The notes under the pieces: generated by a model
What the model was told of the DNA's origin: nothing
Databases searched by the model: none
What the model saw: the letters and a program-made list of their open reading frames with translations, nothing else
Made by a program: the position numbers and the translations under genes
Assembly (NCBI RefSeq): GCF_016306625.1
Contig: NZ_JACOII010000037.1
Span: 1-64,000 of the forward strand
Length of the DNA stretch: 64,000 nt
Direction: 5' to 3'
Source of the DNA: Xenorhabdus lircayensis
GTDB lineage: Bacteria > Pseudomonadota > Gammaproteobacteria > Enterobacterales > Enterobacteriaceae
Part shown: in pieces, positions 28,695-39,024 of the stretch
Layout: every line of letters starts with the position of its first letter
Position numbering within the stretch: position 1 is the stretch's first letter

Positions 28695-29900
28695 TTAAAA
28701 AGACAAACGTGCTCCTGTTCCCAAAATGGTTTGTTTTTTATCTTTGTAAGCCGGATTGTTGCTACGGGCATCATCATATGCCGTTTCAACAAACAGGATC
28801 AGGTTATTGTACTTAGAAACCGCAAAACGCTTATCTAAACCGACCGTGTAAGTTTGTTTTTTATAGTTGAATGTAATGGCATCCCCATCACGCAGGTAAT
28901 ATCCCGCATAGATTCCACTTCCCTGTTTATCCCAATGCCACTTCCCGCCCAGACCATATAGGTTTGCTTTCCAGTCACCTTTGACAGATTTTTCCTGTGG
29001 GCTTTCACCACTGCCTTCTCTGTACACTAACCCTGGGTTTTTGGAACGTGCCAGCCCATAATCCAAACCAATGGAGAATTCACGGCCGGGGAAATAATAT
29101 TCCATACCAATGGCCATCAGGCTATCTTGCGGAGAAGCCAATCCAGCATCTCTGGCACTCTTCCCTTTATTGCCTTCTTGTGTATTCTCAGCCGTGACCT
29201 GTTTTCTACTCTCCCCTGTTGCCTGAGAATAACCAGCATTAACTTCCAGACCAAAATCCGATTTATAGAAACCTACCACTGAGTAAGCGTGACGAATGTC
29301 ACCATGATGGCGTTCGTTATCAGCACCGGATTTACCACTGTAGGTTGCAGCAAGGTTGAAACCTTGATAGCTATTGGTTTGGACGAAAATGGTTTGAGGC
29401 AAACGGGTGAGAAAGTTATTTTTTCCAACCCCACCTTTGCTATAGCCCGTAGAACTGCTCAATACGTCACTAAAATAGAATACGCCCGTGTTGCCATAGC
29501 CATAGCTGGATTTTTTCACCCAGTCGATGGGAATATAAGTGCGGCCAACTTGAATCTGTCCAACGTCACGATGAGAAGCCCCGATATAACCAACACGGTT
29601 ATACATTTCAAAGCTCGTTTTGTTATTTTCACTGTTGGTTCTTTGGCTATCAGAACCCCACTCCATTTTGCCGAAAACGTTAATTTCTTTAGTCAGTTCA
29701 TGGCTGGCACTGATACCGATACGGCTGCTATCATCTTTGATTCGAATATCGCGATCCTGACTGGTCACCGTCGCTTTCATACGAATCTGACCATTTAGAT
29801 CCACCTTGCTTCCTCTGTCGTTGTATACCGTAACCGCATTGGCGCTGCCAGACATCACCAATAATCCAATTAAAGCAGCCAACGGCTTCATGTTTTTCAT
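28695..29900 (-). CDS. outer-membrane porin, OmpC/OmpF-like
   Basis: A 401-residue beta-barrel porin with a signal peptide ending SGSANA-VTVYN. The mature start VTVYNDRGSKVDLNGQI, the WGSDSQR segment, alternating hydrophobic strands with many Tyr/Gly and the terminal Phe (ARLSF) are typical of Gram-negative general porins. It is more divergent from OmpC/OmpF than the porin at 32953. It heads the same-strand run cpdB-RNase T2-nucleotidase, which suggests a channel for nucleotides, but this is inferred from position only. Confidence 0.82.
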   Translation of the reverse strand: MKNMKPLAALIGLLVMSGSANAVTVYNDRGSKVDLNGQIRMKATVTSQDRDIRIKDDSSRIGISASHELTKEINVFGKMEWGSDSQRTNSENNKTSFEMYNRVGYIGASHRDVGQIQVGRTYIPIDWVKKSSYGYGNTGVFYFSDVLSSSTGYSKGGVGKNNFLTRLPQTIFVQTNSYQGFNLAATYSGKSGADNERHHGDIRHAYSVVGFYKSDFGLEVNAGYSQATGESRKQVTAENTQEGNKGKSARDAGLASPQDSLMAIGMEYYFPGREFSIGLDYGLARSKNPGLVYREGSGESPQEKSVKGDWKANLYGLGGKWHWDKQGSGIYAGYYLRDGDAITFNYKKQTYTVGLDKRFAVSKYNNLILFVETAYDDARSNNPAYKDKKQTILGTGARLSF

Positions 29901-30689
29901 AATAAGACGCCCATCAAATATTAAATTTAATAATTTGATTTTCTTTCAGGCAAAATATCGCCATATCGCAGATCAAGCTGCAATATATTTAGGGCAATAA
30001 ATACCCGTCACTATTTTTTCGCCAAAAGAAAATCGCTCAAAAAAATGACAAATTTTGAATGCTATTTAAAATTATCTTTTTCTCTATTACAGCTTCCTGT
30101 TGAGAGTTTTATCAACACCATGCGGAGTAAATAATCAAAATGAGATGTAACAATAGTTCGTTTTATTTTTATTGCATATTTTAATAATAACCTAAAAAAA
30201 CCGTATTTTTCGTGAAGAAATCCACATTAACATAAATATATAGACAAATTATTACAATGCTATGTGATAAACATCACAATATATTGTCTTTTCTCGTTTT
30301 TACCATGCAACCCTCCCTATCCACAAAAAAATCAAAAATCTTTATCTATCATGCTATTGAAAACGAATTCATTTGGCATATTCCTTTCATATCTACTTTT
30401 TATTTATCTAATAGACTGTCTTTTTTATCATCTAAATAATTAATAAATTTAAAGTCAAACAAGATATTTCATTAATTACGGAATAAATATATTTTCCATT
30501 ATTATAGAAATATCCATCATAAATATGATGAATTGATTGATTTATTATTCCCATTATTACGCGTAACATGGAAAGTAAATTAACGGATAAAGTTAAAAAT
30601 TTAAGTTAAGCAAACCTTTAATAAGGTCAGGATTTTTATCGGGAAGATAAATAGAGCAAGCCAAAATAGAATTCATTTATCATGATTGT
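29901..30689. other. long AT-rich upstream region of the porin gene
   Basis: Nearly 800 bp without a credible gene. The only open frame of size (30257-30439) has no ribosome binding site and low-complexity composition. The region should hold the promoter of the porin and salvage cluster. A perfect CRP half-site pair lies at 30263-30278. Confidence 0.5.
30263..30278. promoter_or_regulatory. CRP (cAMP receptor protein) binding site
   Basis: TGTGA-TAAACA-TCACA matches the CRP core consensus (TGTGA-N6-TCACA) at every defined position. It lies about 360 bp upstream of the porin start, far from a usual activator position, unless the transcript starts well upstream. Confidence 0.6.
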
Positions 30690-30760
30690 TCATCTTTCAA
30701 GTTGCGGCTTTGTTTAGTCACTTTCACTCACCGTCGCACGCAACTTGAAATCTATTGGGG
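30690..30760 (+). repeat. dispersed repeat, copy C (most complete)
   Basis: TTTCAAGTTGCG (30695-30706) and CGCAACTTGAAA (30739-30750) form a perfect 12-bp inverted repeat around a GC-richer centre. TCTATTGGGG follows. It lies downstream of mak. As a transcript it would fold into a long hairpin. Confidence 0.8.
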
Positions 30761-30839
30761 ATTCTGGGTTCAGGGATTTTCAATCCATGCCTGTTAGAAC
30801 CTATCCTTGTAGGCGTTTATTGTTGGCGGTAATACGGTG

Positions 30840-31748
30840 TTAGCGCTGAGGCCACAACCAAGCTGCGCCACGCACGCCACTGGAATCTCCGTGCACCGCT
30901 TTCCTAATCGGTGTTGCACACTCGCCACCAAAAACCCACGCCTTGACTAAATCTGGCAGAGTTTGGTAGAGGCGATCGACATTACTCATTCCACCACCCA
31001 GTACGATCACATCTGGATCAAGTAAATTAATCACCTGTGCCAGAGCCTGTGCCAAGCGTCTTTCATAACGGTGCATTGCCAATTCGGCAAACTCATCTCC
31101 CTGTGTCAAAGCCTCCATAATTTCATGGCCTGTTTTATGTACGCCACTCAAGCGGAAGTAATCCGTCATGAATCCGGTTCCCGACACAAACGTTTCGGTA
31201 CATCCCGGCTTACCGCAAAAACAGCGAACATCAGCCTGATACGCCCGATCTTCTTCATCCATCCACGGTAACGGATTATGCCCCCATTCCCCTGCCAGCC
31301 CATTGCCGCCCGCATGAACCCTGCCATCAAATGCGATTCCAGAACCACAACCCGTTCCAATGATAACGGCAAATACCATTGGCCTCCCCGCCCCTGCACC
31401 ATCCGTGGCTTCTGACACGGCCAGACAGTTTGCATCATTGGCGATACGCACTTCGCGTCCCAACAAGGCGGCAATATCCTTATCCAATACTTGACCATTC
31501 ATCCAAACTGAGTTGGCATTTTTCACTTTTCCGGTAAAAGGCGAAATAGCGCCAGGTATTCCAATCCCCACCGTTCCTTGCTGTCCGGTTGCCTGTTCCG
31601 CATCGGTAATCAGCCCAACAATGGCGGCCAATGTTTTCTGATAGTCATTACGGGGAGTATCCACCCGTTTGCGAAATAGCTCTTCGCCTTGATCGCCTAA
31701 TGCGATCACTTCAATTTTGGTTCCACCAAGATCAATACCTATACGCAT
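30840..31748 (-). CDS. mak: fructokinase of the ROK family
   Basis: Mak phosphorylates fructose (and weakly mannose) with ATP in the cytoplasm. The 302-residue product has the exact length of the Escherichia protein. It shows the ATP motif [12 protein letters not shown], the catalytic [23 protein letters not shown] and the ROK zinc site with cysteines ([13 protein letters not shown]). It is divergent from rdgC with about 185 bp between, as in Escherichia. There the other neighbour is araJ-sbcC, whereas here the accessory block fills that space. Confidence 0.95.
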   Translation of the reverse strand: MRIGIDLGGTKIEVIALGDQGEELFRKRVDTPRNDYQKTLAAIVGLITDAEQATGQQGTVGIGIPGAISPFTGKVKNANSVWMNGQVLDKDIAALLGREVRIANDANCLAVSEATDGAGAGRPMVFAVIIGTGCGSGIAFDGRVHAGGNGLAGEWGHNPLPWMDEEDRAYQADVRCFCGKPGCTETFVSGTGFMTDYFRLSGVHKTGHEIMEALTQGDEFAELAMHRYERRLAQALAQVINLLDPDVIVLGGGMSNVDRLYQTLPDLVKAWVFGGECATPIRKAVHGDSSGVRGAAWLWPQR

Positions 31749-31932
31749 AGTTTACCTTTTCTAGTTTTACCTTTTCTATTTAGTACGATGACGTTTTTTA
31801 TTATATGAAAATGATGAGGTTATTATATAAAACTGATGAAGTTCTAGGGCTTCGTCACATGATTCGTTATTATGCACCCCTTATGTTTTAAGATGACCTT
31901 TGTCACGATGCGCAACAATATGGGGTAACCGA

Positions 31933-32844
31933 ATGTTATGGTTCAAAAATTTAATGATTTACCGTTTAAACCGAGAGATTTCTCTTTCTGCGGATGAACT
32001 GGAAAAACAATTAAGCCCATTGGCATTCACCCCGTGCGGCAGTCAAGATATGATGAAAACCGGCTGGGTTTCCCCGATGGGTTCCCACAGTGAAGCATTG
32101 ACCCATGCTTCAGGCAATCAGATCCTGATCTGCACGCGCAAGGAAGAAAAAATGCTGCCTTCTCCTGTGATTAAGCAGGAAGTACAGGCTAAAATAGCCC
32201 GTCTGGAAGGTGAACAGCATCGCAAACTGAAAAAAACAGAAAAAGATTCGCTGAAAGATGAAGTGATCCACACTCTGCTGCCAAGAGCATTCAGCCGTTT
32301 CAGTCAGACCTATATCTGGATCGATACCGTTAACAATCTGATTATTGTTGACGCCGCTAGCGCAAAACGCGCTGAAGATAATCTGGCCTTACTGAGAAAA
32401 ACGCTGGGATCATTGCCGGTCGTTCCCCTGACATTCACTGATCCCATTGAGTTGACCTTAACCGAATGGGTACGTTCAGGTAATCTGCCTGCGGGTTACG
32501 CCTTGATGGATGAAGCCGAGCTGAAAGCCATTCTGGAAGGAGGCGGCGTTATCCGCTGTAAGAAGCAGGAGTTGGTATCAGACGAAATTGCGACACACAT
32601 TGAGTCCGGCAAATACGTCACCAAACTGGCATTGGATTGGGAGGAACGCATTCAATTCATGTTGTCAGATGATGGTTCTCTCAAACGCATCAAATTCAGC
32701 GAAACCTTGCGTGAGCAAAATGATGATATCGATCGTGAAGATTTCACCCAACGATTCGATGCAGATTTTATCTTAATGACGGGTGAATTAAGTGCGCTGA
32801 TCAAAAACACCATTGATGCGCTAGGCGGCGAAGCCGAAAAATAA
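31933..32844 (+). CDS. rdgC: nucleoid-associated recombination protein
   Basis: RdgC is a ring-shaped DNA-binding protein that limits RecA access to DNA. The 303-residue product begins [18 protein letters not shown], the conserved N-terminus, with [11 protein letters not shown] and [13 protein letters not shown] further on. I use the ATG at 31933 because it gives the family length and start; the frame is open 11 codons upstream. A strong hairpin follows the stop. Confidence 0.95.
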   Translation: MLWFKNLMIYRLNREISLSADELEKQLSPLAFTPCGSQDMMKTGWVSPMGSHSEALTHASGNQILICTRKEEKMLPSPVIKQEVQAKIARLEGEQHRKLKKTEKDSLKDEVIHTLLPRAFSRFSQTYIWIDTVNNLIIVDAASAKRAEDNLALLRKTLGSLPVVPLTFTDPIELTLTEWVRSGNLPAGYALMDEAELKAILEGGGVIRCKKQELVSDEIATHIESGKYVTKLALDWEERIQFMLSDDGSLKRIKFSETLREQNDDIDREDFTQRFDADFILMTGELSALIKNTIDALGGEAEK

Positions 32845-32856
32845 TAGAAACAAAAA

Positions 32857-32894
32857 CGAACTGCCTCAACAGCCATATCCATTGAGGCAGTTCG
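32857..32894. terminator. terminator between convergent rdgC and porin
   Basis: CGAACTGCCTCAA (32857-32869) pairs perfectly with TTGAGGCAGTTCG (32882-32894). On the minus strand it is followed by TTTTTG, a short T-run, so it can serve the porin gene as well as rdgC. Confidence 0.8.
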
Positions 32895-32952
32895 ACAAGA
32901 TAACACACTGTATTTTTCAGTCAGTATCCATCTAATTAAGTGGCGAGCTCAA

Positions 32953-34101
32953 TTAGAAACGGTAAACCAGACCGACACCAACGATGTCATCAATGTTGAT
33001 CTTGGTTGCTTTGGTAAAATCATTGTTTTTCAGCAAGTTGAATTGATATTCAGCATAGGTACCCATATTTTTGTTGAAATTGTAGGTAGCACCGACTGAA
33101 ACATATTTCACCAAATCTTCAGAACCGTTGGTTGTCACTATGTGCTTGTCAGCCAAGTCGTTACCCAGATTTTTACCCTTGGAATAGACAAAACCAAGGG
33201 ATGGACGCAGACCAAAATCAAACTGATATTGCGCGGTCAGCTCAATGTTTTGGGTCTTATTGGCAAACATTGTGTGTTTTTCCACAGAGCTACCAAATCG
33301 GGTCAGGTTATGGGTTTCACCATACATGGCTGCCAGATAAACGTTATTTTTGTCATATTTGGCAGAGACGATCCATGCTTCAGCTTTATTCCCTTTCGAC
33401 AGAACCTTGGCTTCATTACTCCCCAGTTTTTGGTCTGAAGTACGGTTGGAATTGCCGTATGCTGCACCAATACTGATACCATTACTAAAATCATAAGAAC
33501 TGGAAAGACCAAAACCATCACCATTCTGTCTTGATACATCACTACGACTATTTTTAGTGCCACCGTCATTTTTACCTTGGTACTGCAAAGCAAAATTAAG
33601 GCCATTCACCAAACCAAAAAAGTCAGTATTACGATATGTTAATAGCCCTGTCGAACGCCCCATCAAGAAGTTATCGGTTGCAGCTATAGAATCACCCCCA
33701 AATACTGGCAGTGCATCGGTCCATGAGTTGGCATCATAAACGACACCGTAGTTACGGCCATAATCGAGCGAACCGTATTCGCCAAATTTCAGACCTGCGA
33801 AAGCCAAACGTGTTCTGGCATTTTTACCGCTTTCCGTTTCAACGCCATTAGCACCCATATTGAATTCCCAACGCCCGAAGCCAGTCAGTTTATCTGTAAT
33901 TTGGGTTGAACCTTTAATACCTATACGACCAACGGAACCATCGCCCGCCTGTTTATCTGATTTGGAGAAGGTTCTCTGGACATCTGCCTTTCCATATAAG
34001 TCAATTTTATTACCATCCTTATTAAAAATTTCAGCGGCATTTGCTGCCCCAGTGATGAGAAGTACCGGAAGTACCATTGCTATTGCGTTGTGTTTTATCA
34101 T
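32953..34101 (-). CDS. general porin of the OmpF/OmpC family
   Basis: An outer-membrane trimeric porin of 382 residues. The signal peptide ends GAANA, followed by the classical mature start AEIFNKDGNKIDLYGK. RWEFNMG, RTRLAFAGLKFGEYGSLDYGRNYG and GGDS mark the barrel and the constriction loop; the last residue is Phe (VGLVYRF). The ATG at 34101 is chosen because GAGGA lies eight to nine bases upstream; two further in-frame ATGs lie above it. The long AT-rich upstream region suggests complex regulation. It resembles the OpnP-type porin I recall from Xenorhabdus, which I could not check here. Confidence 0.92.
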   Translation of the reverse strand: MIKHNAIAMVLPVLLITGAANAAEIFNKDGNKIDLYGKADVQRTFSKSDKQAGDGSVGRIGIKGSTQITDKLTGFGRWEFNMGANGVETESGKNARTRLAFAGLKFGEYGSLDYGRNYGVVYDANSWTDALPVFGGDSIAATDNFLMGRSTGLLTYRNTDFFGLVNGLNFALQYQGKNDGGTKNSRSDVSRQNGDGFGLSSSYDFSNGISIGAAYGNSNRTSDQKLGSNEAKVLSKGNKAEAWIVSAKYDKNNVYLAAMYGETHNLTRFGSSVEKHTMFANKTQNIELTAQYQFDFGLRPSLGFVYSKGKNLGNDLADKHIVTTNGSEDLVKYVSVGATYNFNKNMGTYAEYQFNLLKNNDFTKATKINIDDIVGVGLVYRF

Positions 34102-34664
34102 TATCATGTTCCTCATTAATATTGTTATTTTTTCGCCACCGCCAAAAAACTCGCATCCCAAGAAATATTTTTTCTGGAATAAATAATCAGGTGAGCGGAA
34201 TATTTTTTACATGAACTTGTTATTCAAATGTTAAATTTGTAACAAGAGATAACGATACTAAGATTTAATGCAACCTTTTGCTAACAAAAATTAGCAGAAA
34301 ATGCCATCCTGTGAAGGAAGTCACATCATAAGTATCCATTCAATAACTTGATATCATTAGTTATGACAATAGCTTATTTAAAACAGTTAGTTAGAAATAA
34401 TAAGTGAATTAATAAAAATGATTTCTCTTATGAGCTGACGGATTTTTACATTTATTATTTTTCACTCCCGTTTGTATTTTTTCACGGATATTTATAATGG
34501 ATTACGTGATAATAATTCATTGATATTGTTGACAAGCAGCAGTGAGTTCTGTATTTGGTGAAACGTGATTTAGTTCGTCCATTTAAATTTAAATCAGTAA
34601 TTTCTGTTTATTAATGGAATCACGCCAATTCGGTACAAATATTAACAGCTGATAAGGTGCTAAA
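34102..34664. other. AT-rich porin upstream region
   Basis: No gene found. The minus-strand stretch near 34222-34247 (TTGTTACAAATTTAACATTTG) resembles tandem OmpR half-sites (GTTACA-type), about 120-145 bp from the porin start. This is a weak, composition-sensitive match. The right part should hold the promoter of the TetR gene. Confidence 0.35.
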
Positions 34665-35303
34665 ATGGCAGAAAATCATTCACGTCCACGAGGCCGCCCC
34701 ACAATTCCAGAGCAGGAAATACGCCAGAAAATTCACGAAGTAACACTTTTACTTCTAATTAATCAAGGCTATAACAAAACAACCATGGATGTGGTTGCCA
34801 AGAAAGCGGGTATTGCCAAAAAAACTCTCTACCGTTTTGTTAGAAATCGAGAAGATCTGATTGAACAAATTGTCATACGTTGGACAGACAATTTAATGCC
34901 GATCTTTAAGAAGGAGGCCAATAATTCTCAACAATCCATTAAGTTATTGAAAATTTATTTAGGTGAAATGGCAGAGAAATCCTTATCTACAGATGCCGTG
35001 GGTTTATTTAAATTACTGCTATCTGATTTTCCTTATCGTGAAACACTACTGGGTAAATACCAGCAAAGTGGTATCGAAAGAGGCAAAAATATTCTGGCTG
35101 ATTGGCTTGAACGCCAATATCAGCAAGGATTACTGAAAAAAATGGATTTTCACATTATCAGCGAATTGGTGATCTCAATGGTCATTGCAGAACCACTCAG
35201 GCAAATGGCGCTGGGTATCCTCCCGCCGCTACCAGAAACGGATATCACGCCCCGTATCACCGCAGCAGTCACATTACTTGCACATGGTTTTGTAGGAAAA
35301 TAG
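34665..35303 (+). CDS. TetR/AcrR-family transcriptional regulator
   Basis: A 212-residue repressor-type protein. A basic lead (SRPRGRPTIPEQE) precedes the helix-turn-helix (GYNKTTMDVVAKKAGIAKKT then LYRFVRNREDL, residues about 35-66). A C-terminal ligand and dimer domain follows, with the layout of the TetR_C_33-type AcrR regulators. It lies 97 bp upstream of the hexosaminidase gene in the same direction, but a hairpin between them argues for separate control. Ligand unknown; the neighbouring chitin-sugar gene may or may not be its target. Confidence 0.85.
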   Translation: MAENHSRPRGRPTIPEQEIRQKIHEVTLLLLINQGYNKTTMDVVAKKAGIAKKTLYRFVRNREDLIEQIVIRWTDNLMPIFKKEANNSQQSIKLLKIYLGEMAEKSLSTDAVGLFKLLLSDFPYRETLLGKYQQSGIERGKNILADWLERQYQQGLLKKMDFHIISELVISMVIAEPLRQMALGILPPLPETDITPRITAAVTLLAHGFVGK

Positions 35304-35345
35304 TATTTATTTTTCAGTTGGTTAACTTTAACGATAATATAAATC

Positions 35346-35374
35346 GGCGCTGAAACAGCAATCACATCAGCGCC
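35346..35374 (+). terminator. hairpin between the TetR gene and hexosaminidase
   Basis: GGCGCTGA (35346-35353) pairs with TCAGCGCC (35367-35374), followed by TTCTCTAAAA. It is probably a terminator for the regulator, though an operator role cannot be excluded. Confidence 0.5.
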
Positions 35375-35400
35375 TTCTCTAAAATGAGAAAAAAAACACC

Positions 35401-37803
35401 ATGAAATTTTCCTTTCGTCCCCTATTATTAACTGCCGCCTTAAGTTGCAGTTTTTCATCCATTGCGGCTTCTACCGATCACCTTCCCCTCATGCCGTGGC
35501 CACAACAAGTTTCAGTGCAACAGGGGCGCCTTTATGATATTGACCGAAAACTGAATATCACCGTCACAGGGGATGATATGCAGGATGCGATATCCCGCTG
35601 GAGAAAACGAGTTGAAGTGCAAACTGGCTGGATATTACCACCACCCAATACCAGCCTTCCCTCTGTCACGACGATCACAATTAACATCGCCAAGAAAACA
35701 TCCCCGATTCCCCAGCCCAACAGTGATGAAAGTTATCAGCTGGTCATTCAACCCCACGGTGTCACACTGAAAGCTGCAACCCGGTTTGGCGCAATGCGTG
35801 GCATGGAAACCTTGCTGCAATTATTGCAAAATGATGCCAAAGGAACTTATCTGCCACTGGTCAATATTACCGATAACCCGCGATTTTCATGGCGTGGTGT
35901 GATGCTTGATTCAGCTCGCCATTTTCTGCCCGTCGAAGCGATAAAACGACAATTGGAGGGTATGGCCGCCGCCAAAATGAATGTCTTTCATTGGCATTTA
36001 ACCGATGATCAAGGCTGGCGTTTCGCTTCAGACCATTACCCTAAACTGCAACAACTCGCCAGCGACGGTCTGTTTTACAGTAAGGCTCAAATGCAGGATG
36101 TGGTTGCTTATGCGAGCGGTTTAGGCATCCGTGTTGTGCCTGAAATCGATTTACCGGGTCATGCTTCCGCCATTGCTGTTGCCTATCCTGAACTGATCAG
36201 TGTACGTGGGAATTATGAGATGCAGCGTCAATGGGGCATCCATAAACCAACGCTGGATCCGAGCAATCCGCAAGTTCACCAGTTTGCCGATATCTTAATC
36301 GGTGAAGTCGCTGAAATTTTCCCTGATCCGTATATTCACATTGGCGGTGATGAAGTAGATGCCACTCAATGGAATAATTCAGATAAAATACAATCGCTTA
36401 TGCAGGATAAAGGCTTGAAAGATCCCCATGCCCTGCACGCGTGGTTCAATCAAGCACTGGAAAAGATCCTTGAAAAACATGGACGCAAAATGGTGGGTTG
36501 GGATGAGATCTATCATCCCTCATTACCTCGCTCGATAGTCATTCAATCATGGCAAGGGCAAGATTCTCTGGGAAAAACCGCCGATGAGGGCTATCAGGGG
36601 ATCTTGTCGACAGGGTTTTATCTCGATCAGCCCCAAAGTGCTGTCTATCACTATCGCAATGAAATATTGCCGCAAGCACTCAATGCCGATGATAACGTGA
36701 AAGCAGATGAAACAGCGCAAAGCTGGTCATTTACGATGCCGCGTTTGAAGGGCAACCCAGTAACTGGCAGTTTTACCCTGATTCAAGACACCAAAGGCAA
36801 ATGGCGTGGTTTTATTGATTTCACCGGTAAGTCTCGCCGTGCCGTTAATAAGATTATTTGGCAAGGAGATACGGTCAAGTTCACTGTGGATAGCTGGATG
36901 GGAGAAACCACGCCAGTTGTGAATCTCGATCAGAAACAAAAAACCGCTGGCGGTTATATTTTATTGGGCAATGTGCGTTATCCAATCACAGGAGAAAAAC
37001 TGGCAGCTGTTCCCACCGGCAAGCAGCCTGTCGTACTTGCGAGTCACCATCAGCAGAATATTCTAGGGGCGGAAGCCGCATTATGGTCAGAGAATGTTAC
37101 TGCGGAAGTGCTGGATATTAAGCTCTGGCCACGTACCTTCGCCATCGCCGAGCGGCTTTGGTCTGCCAAAGATGTGACTAATGAAAAACGCATGTATCAG
37201 CGCTTGCAAGCGATGGATGCGTGGACAACGGTATCCGTCGGATTGCAGCAGCAAGCCAATAGTCAGCGGTTGATGACTCGTCTGGCAAATAGCACGAATA
37301 TTGAGCCATTGCAAATTTTGGCTGAAGCAGTGGAACCAGCCCAATATTACTCCCGCCATCATGCCAAGTTTCAAGCGGGTAATTACCATCAATATGAGCC
37401 GCTTTACCGTTTTGCTGATGCGCTGGGGCCAGAAAGTCATGTTGTCAGGGAAATAGAGACATTAATCGATCGGTTATTAAGGAATAAGCAGGATTGGCAA
37501 GCAGAGCAAACATTGCGTGATCGGCTAATACGCTGGCGGGATAATCATGATTCCGTGATGAAAATCGTCAAAGCGAACTATATGACACGTGACCTCGTGC
37601 CCGTTGCCAATGATGTGAGCGAGATTGCCGAACTCGGCTTGGTGATGTTGGATCACTTGAAAGCCGGAAGAAAATTTTCTCCACAGCAGCGGCAAGATGC
37701 ACAGAAACTGCTGTCACAAGGCGCGCAGATGCGTGATGAAGTGGTGATACGGGCGGTATATCCGTTGGAGCGGATGCTTGATTATTTGAATCAATCAGCC
37801 TAA
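35401..37803 (+). CDS. periplasmic beta-N-acetylhexosaminidase (GH20)
   Basis: An 800-residue glycosidase that releases N-acetylglucosamine from chitin-derived sugars or related glycans. Signal peptide ends near SSIAA. A GH20b domain (residues about 30-160) precedes the catalytic barrel with SWRGVMLDSARHF, FHWHLTDDQGW, PEIDLPGHA and the catalytic Asp-Glu pair in HIGGDEVDATQW (about residue 319). An insert with LKGNPVTGSFTLIQDTKGK (about 448-466) splits the barrel, and a GAEAALWSE block follows. All catalytic parts are intact. In an insect-associated bacterium the substrate would be host chitin fragments; this is inference. Confidence 0.92.
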   Translation: MKFSFRPLLLTAALSCSFSSIAASTDHLPLMPWPQQVSVQQGRLYDIDRKLNITVTGDDMQDAISRWRKRVEVQTGWILPPPNTSLPSVTTITINIAKKTSPIPQPNSDESYQLVIQPHGVTLKAATRFGAMRGMETLLQLLQNDAKGTYLPLVNITDNPRFSWRGVMLDSARHFLPVEAIKRQLEGMAAAKMNVFHWHLTDDQGWRFASDHYPKLQQLASDGLFYSKAQMQDVVAYASGLGIRVVPEIDLPGHASAIAVAYPELISVRGNYEMQRQWGIHKPTLDPSNPQVHQFADILIGEVAEIFPDPYIHIGGDEVDATQWNNSDKIQSLMQDKGLKDPHALHAWFNQALEKILEKHGRKMVGWDEIYHPSLPRSIVIQSWQGQDSLGKTADEGYQGILSTGFYLDQPQSAVYHYRNEILPQALNADDNVKADETAQSWSFTMPRLKGNPVTGSFTLIQDTKGKWRGFIDFTGKSRRAVNKIIWQGDTVKFTVDSWMGETTPVVNLDQKQKTAGGYILLGNVRYPITGEKLAAVPTGKQPVVLASHHQQNILGAEAALWSENVTAEVLDIKLWPRTFAIAERLWSAKDVTNEKRMYQRLQAMDAWTTVSVGLQQQANSQRLMTRLANSTNIEPLQILAEAVEPAQYYSRHHAKFQAGNYHQYEPLYRFADALGPESHVVREIETLIDRLLRNKQDWQAEQTLRDRLIRWRDNHDSVMKIVKANYMTRDLVPVANDVSEIAELGLVMLDHLKAGRKFSPQQRQDAQKLLSQGAQMRDEVVIRAVYPLERMLDYLNQSA

Positions 37804-37859
37804 CAATGAGGTAAGCCAAAGGGTAACGATCTGTGCAGGAACAATAAAGTTTAATTCTA

Positions 37860-38737
37860 GGGCGTGTCGACGTTTTGTGAGGAGAAGCTGAGCAGCATGA
37901 TGATTTGGTATAATCACTTTCGCCAAAAAACAACCAAACCTCATCATCATGCCGCGAACTATATTAACAGATACAAAATGGAATAAGCTATCTGCATTCA
38001 TGCAACAGACTGGATTTATCTATCACAAAACGGAACATCGACTTACCCTTGAAGGCATCCTCTATCAGATGAGAACCGGTATTCCTTGGCGTGATCTTCC
38101 CCCAGAATTCAGCAAATGGAATCGTGTTTTCCAACGTTTTAACGTCTGGTCAAAGAAAGGTTTTTTACATGTAATTTTCAAAGGGTTATCTGGTCATGCT
38201 GATCGGGAATGGTTATTCATTGATGGCAGTATTGTCCGTGCCCATCAGCACAGTGCCGGAGCGAATTCACAGGAAAATGAAGCTATCGGGAAAAGTCGGG
38301 GTGGACGTTCAACTAAAATCCATTTGCGGTAGATAGCCAAGGTTTACCCGTCCATTTTGAGCTGTCCGGTGGACAAACACACGATATCGTTCATGCGGAA
38401 AGTCTGGTGAGAAACTCTCCGCTATCCGATTTTGTGATTGCCGATAAGGGCTATGATAGCGAGGCCTTTAGAGATGCTGTCAGACACCAGGGAACAACAC
38501 CTGTCATACCTTATCGAAAAAATAGCCAAAAGATGGATAAAAATATCGACAAAGGGTTATATCGTTATCAACATTTAGTAGAAAATGCCTTTGCCAGAAT
38601 AAAGAATTTCCGAGTAATATCAACAAGATACGATAAATTAGAACGCAATTACGCCAGTAAATTAGCACTGGCGTTTATCGTTATATGGCTGCCTATGTGG
38701 GTTGATTGATTTATGAACACGAAACGTCAACACGCCC
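37860..38737 (+). mobile_element. IS5-family insertion sequence (IS427-like)
   Basis: An 878-bp element bounded by 20-bp imperfect inverted repeats (left GGGCGTGTCGACGTTTTGTG, right complement with two mismatches), flanked by TA on both sides as a probable 2-bp target duplication. It carries a two-frame DDE transposase. The ends are complete, so it is a whole element inserted between the hexosaminidase gene and the ars operon. Confidence 0.88.
37949..38709 (+). CDS. IS5-family transposase in two overlapping frames
   Basis: The first frame (37949-38332, 127 residues) has the N-terminal part including IPWRDLPPEF and the first catalytic Asp in LFIDGSIVRAHQHS. The second frame (open from 38317 to 38709) has the second Asp in VIADKGYDSEA and the final Glu in HLVENAFARIK. 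The frames join near 38326 by a -1 shift in TTTGCGG, exactly where relatives read straight through KIHLAVDSQG. In this IS group a programmed -1 shift is known, but a one-base loss would look the same. All three DDE residues are present. Confidence 0.85.
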
Positions 38738-38738
38738 T

Positions 38739-39024
38739 AGGTAAAACTTATATAAAACCAATATTTTTTAAATATAACCATATGAATTATATTTGCTTTT
38801 ATTCTGATCTGGTTTTCATATTTCATATATATAAAAAATAAACATATAAAAACTTACTGTTTATCAGGTCTGTTTTCTTGATGTGGTGTCGTTTTTTGGT
38901 TCAGAACACACTTGCACTGACAGATATAGACAGGTAGAGCTCACGAGTTTTTTGCCCAACATCAAGCTCAAGTAACGATATCAGAAGCTCAGAAATTCCA
39001 TTTCTTTAGCTATCCCCTAAATAA
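38739..39024. other. intergenic region between the IS and arsR
   Basis: About 290 bp with no credible gene. The left part is AT-rich; the right part (from about 38900) is of normal composition and may be the scrap of an older gene, but no frame could be matched. Confidence 0.4.

Noticed and set aside
30257-30439. 60-codon frame in the AT-rich porin upstream region
   Set aside because: Low-complexity composition, no ribosome binding site, no family.
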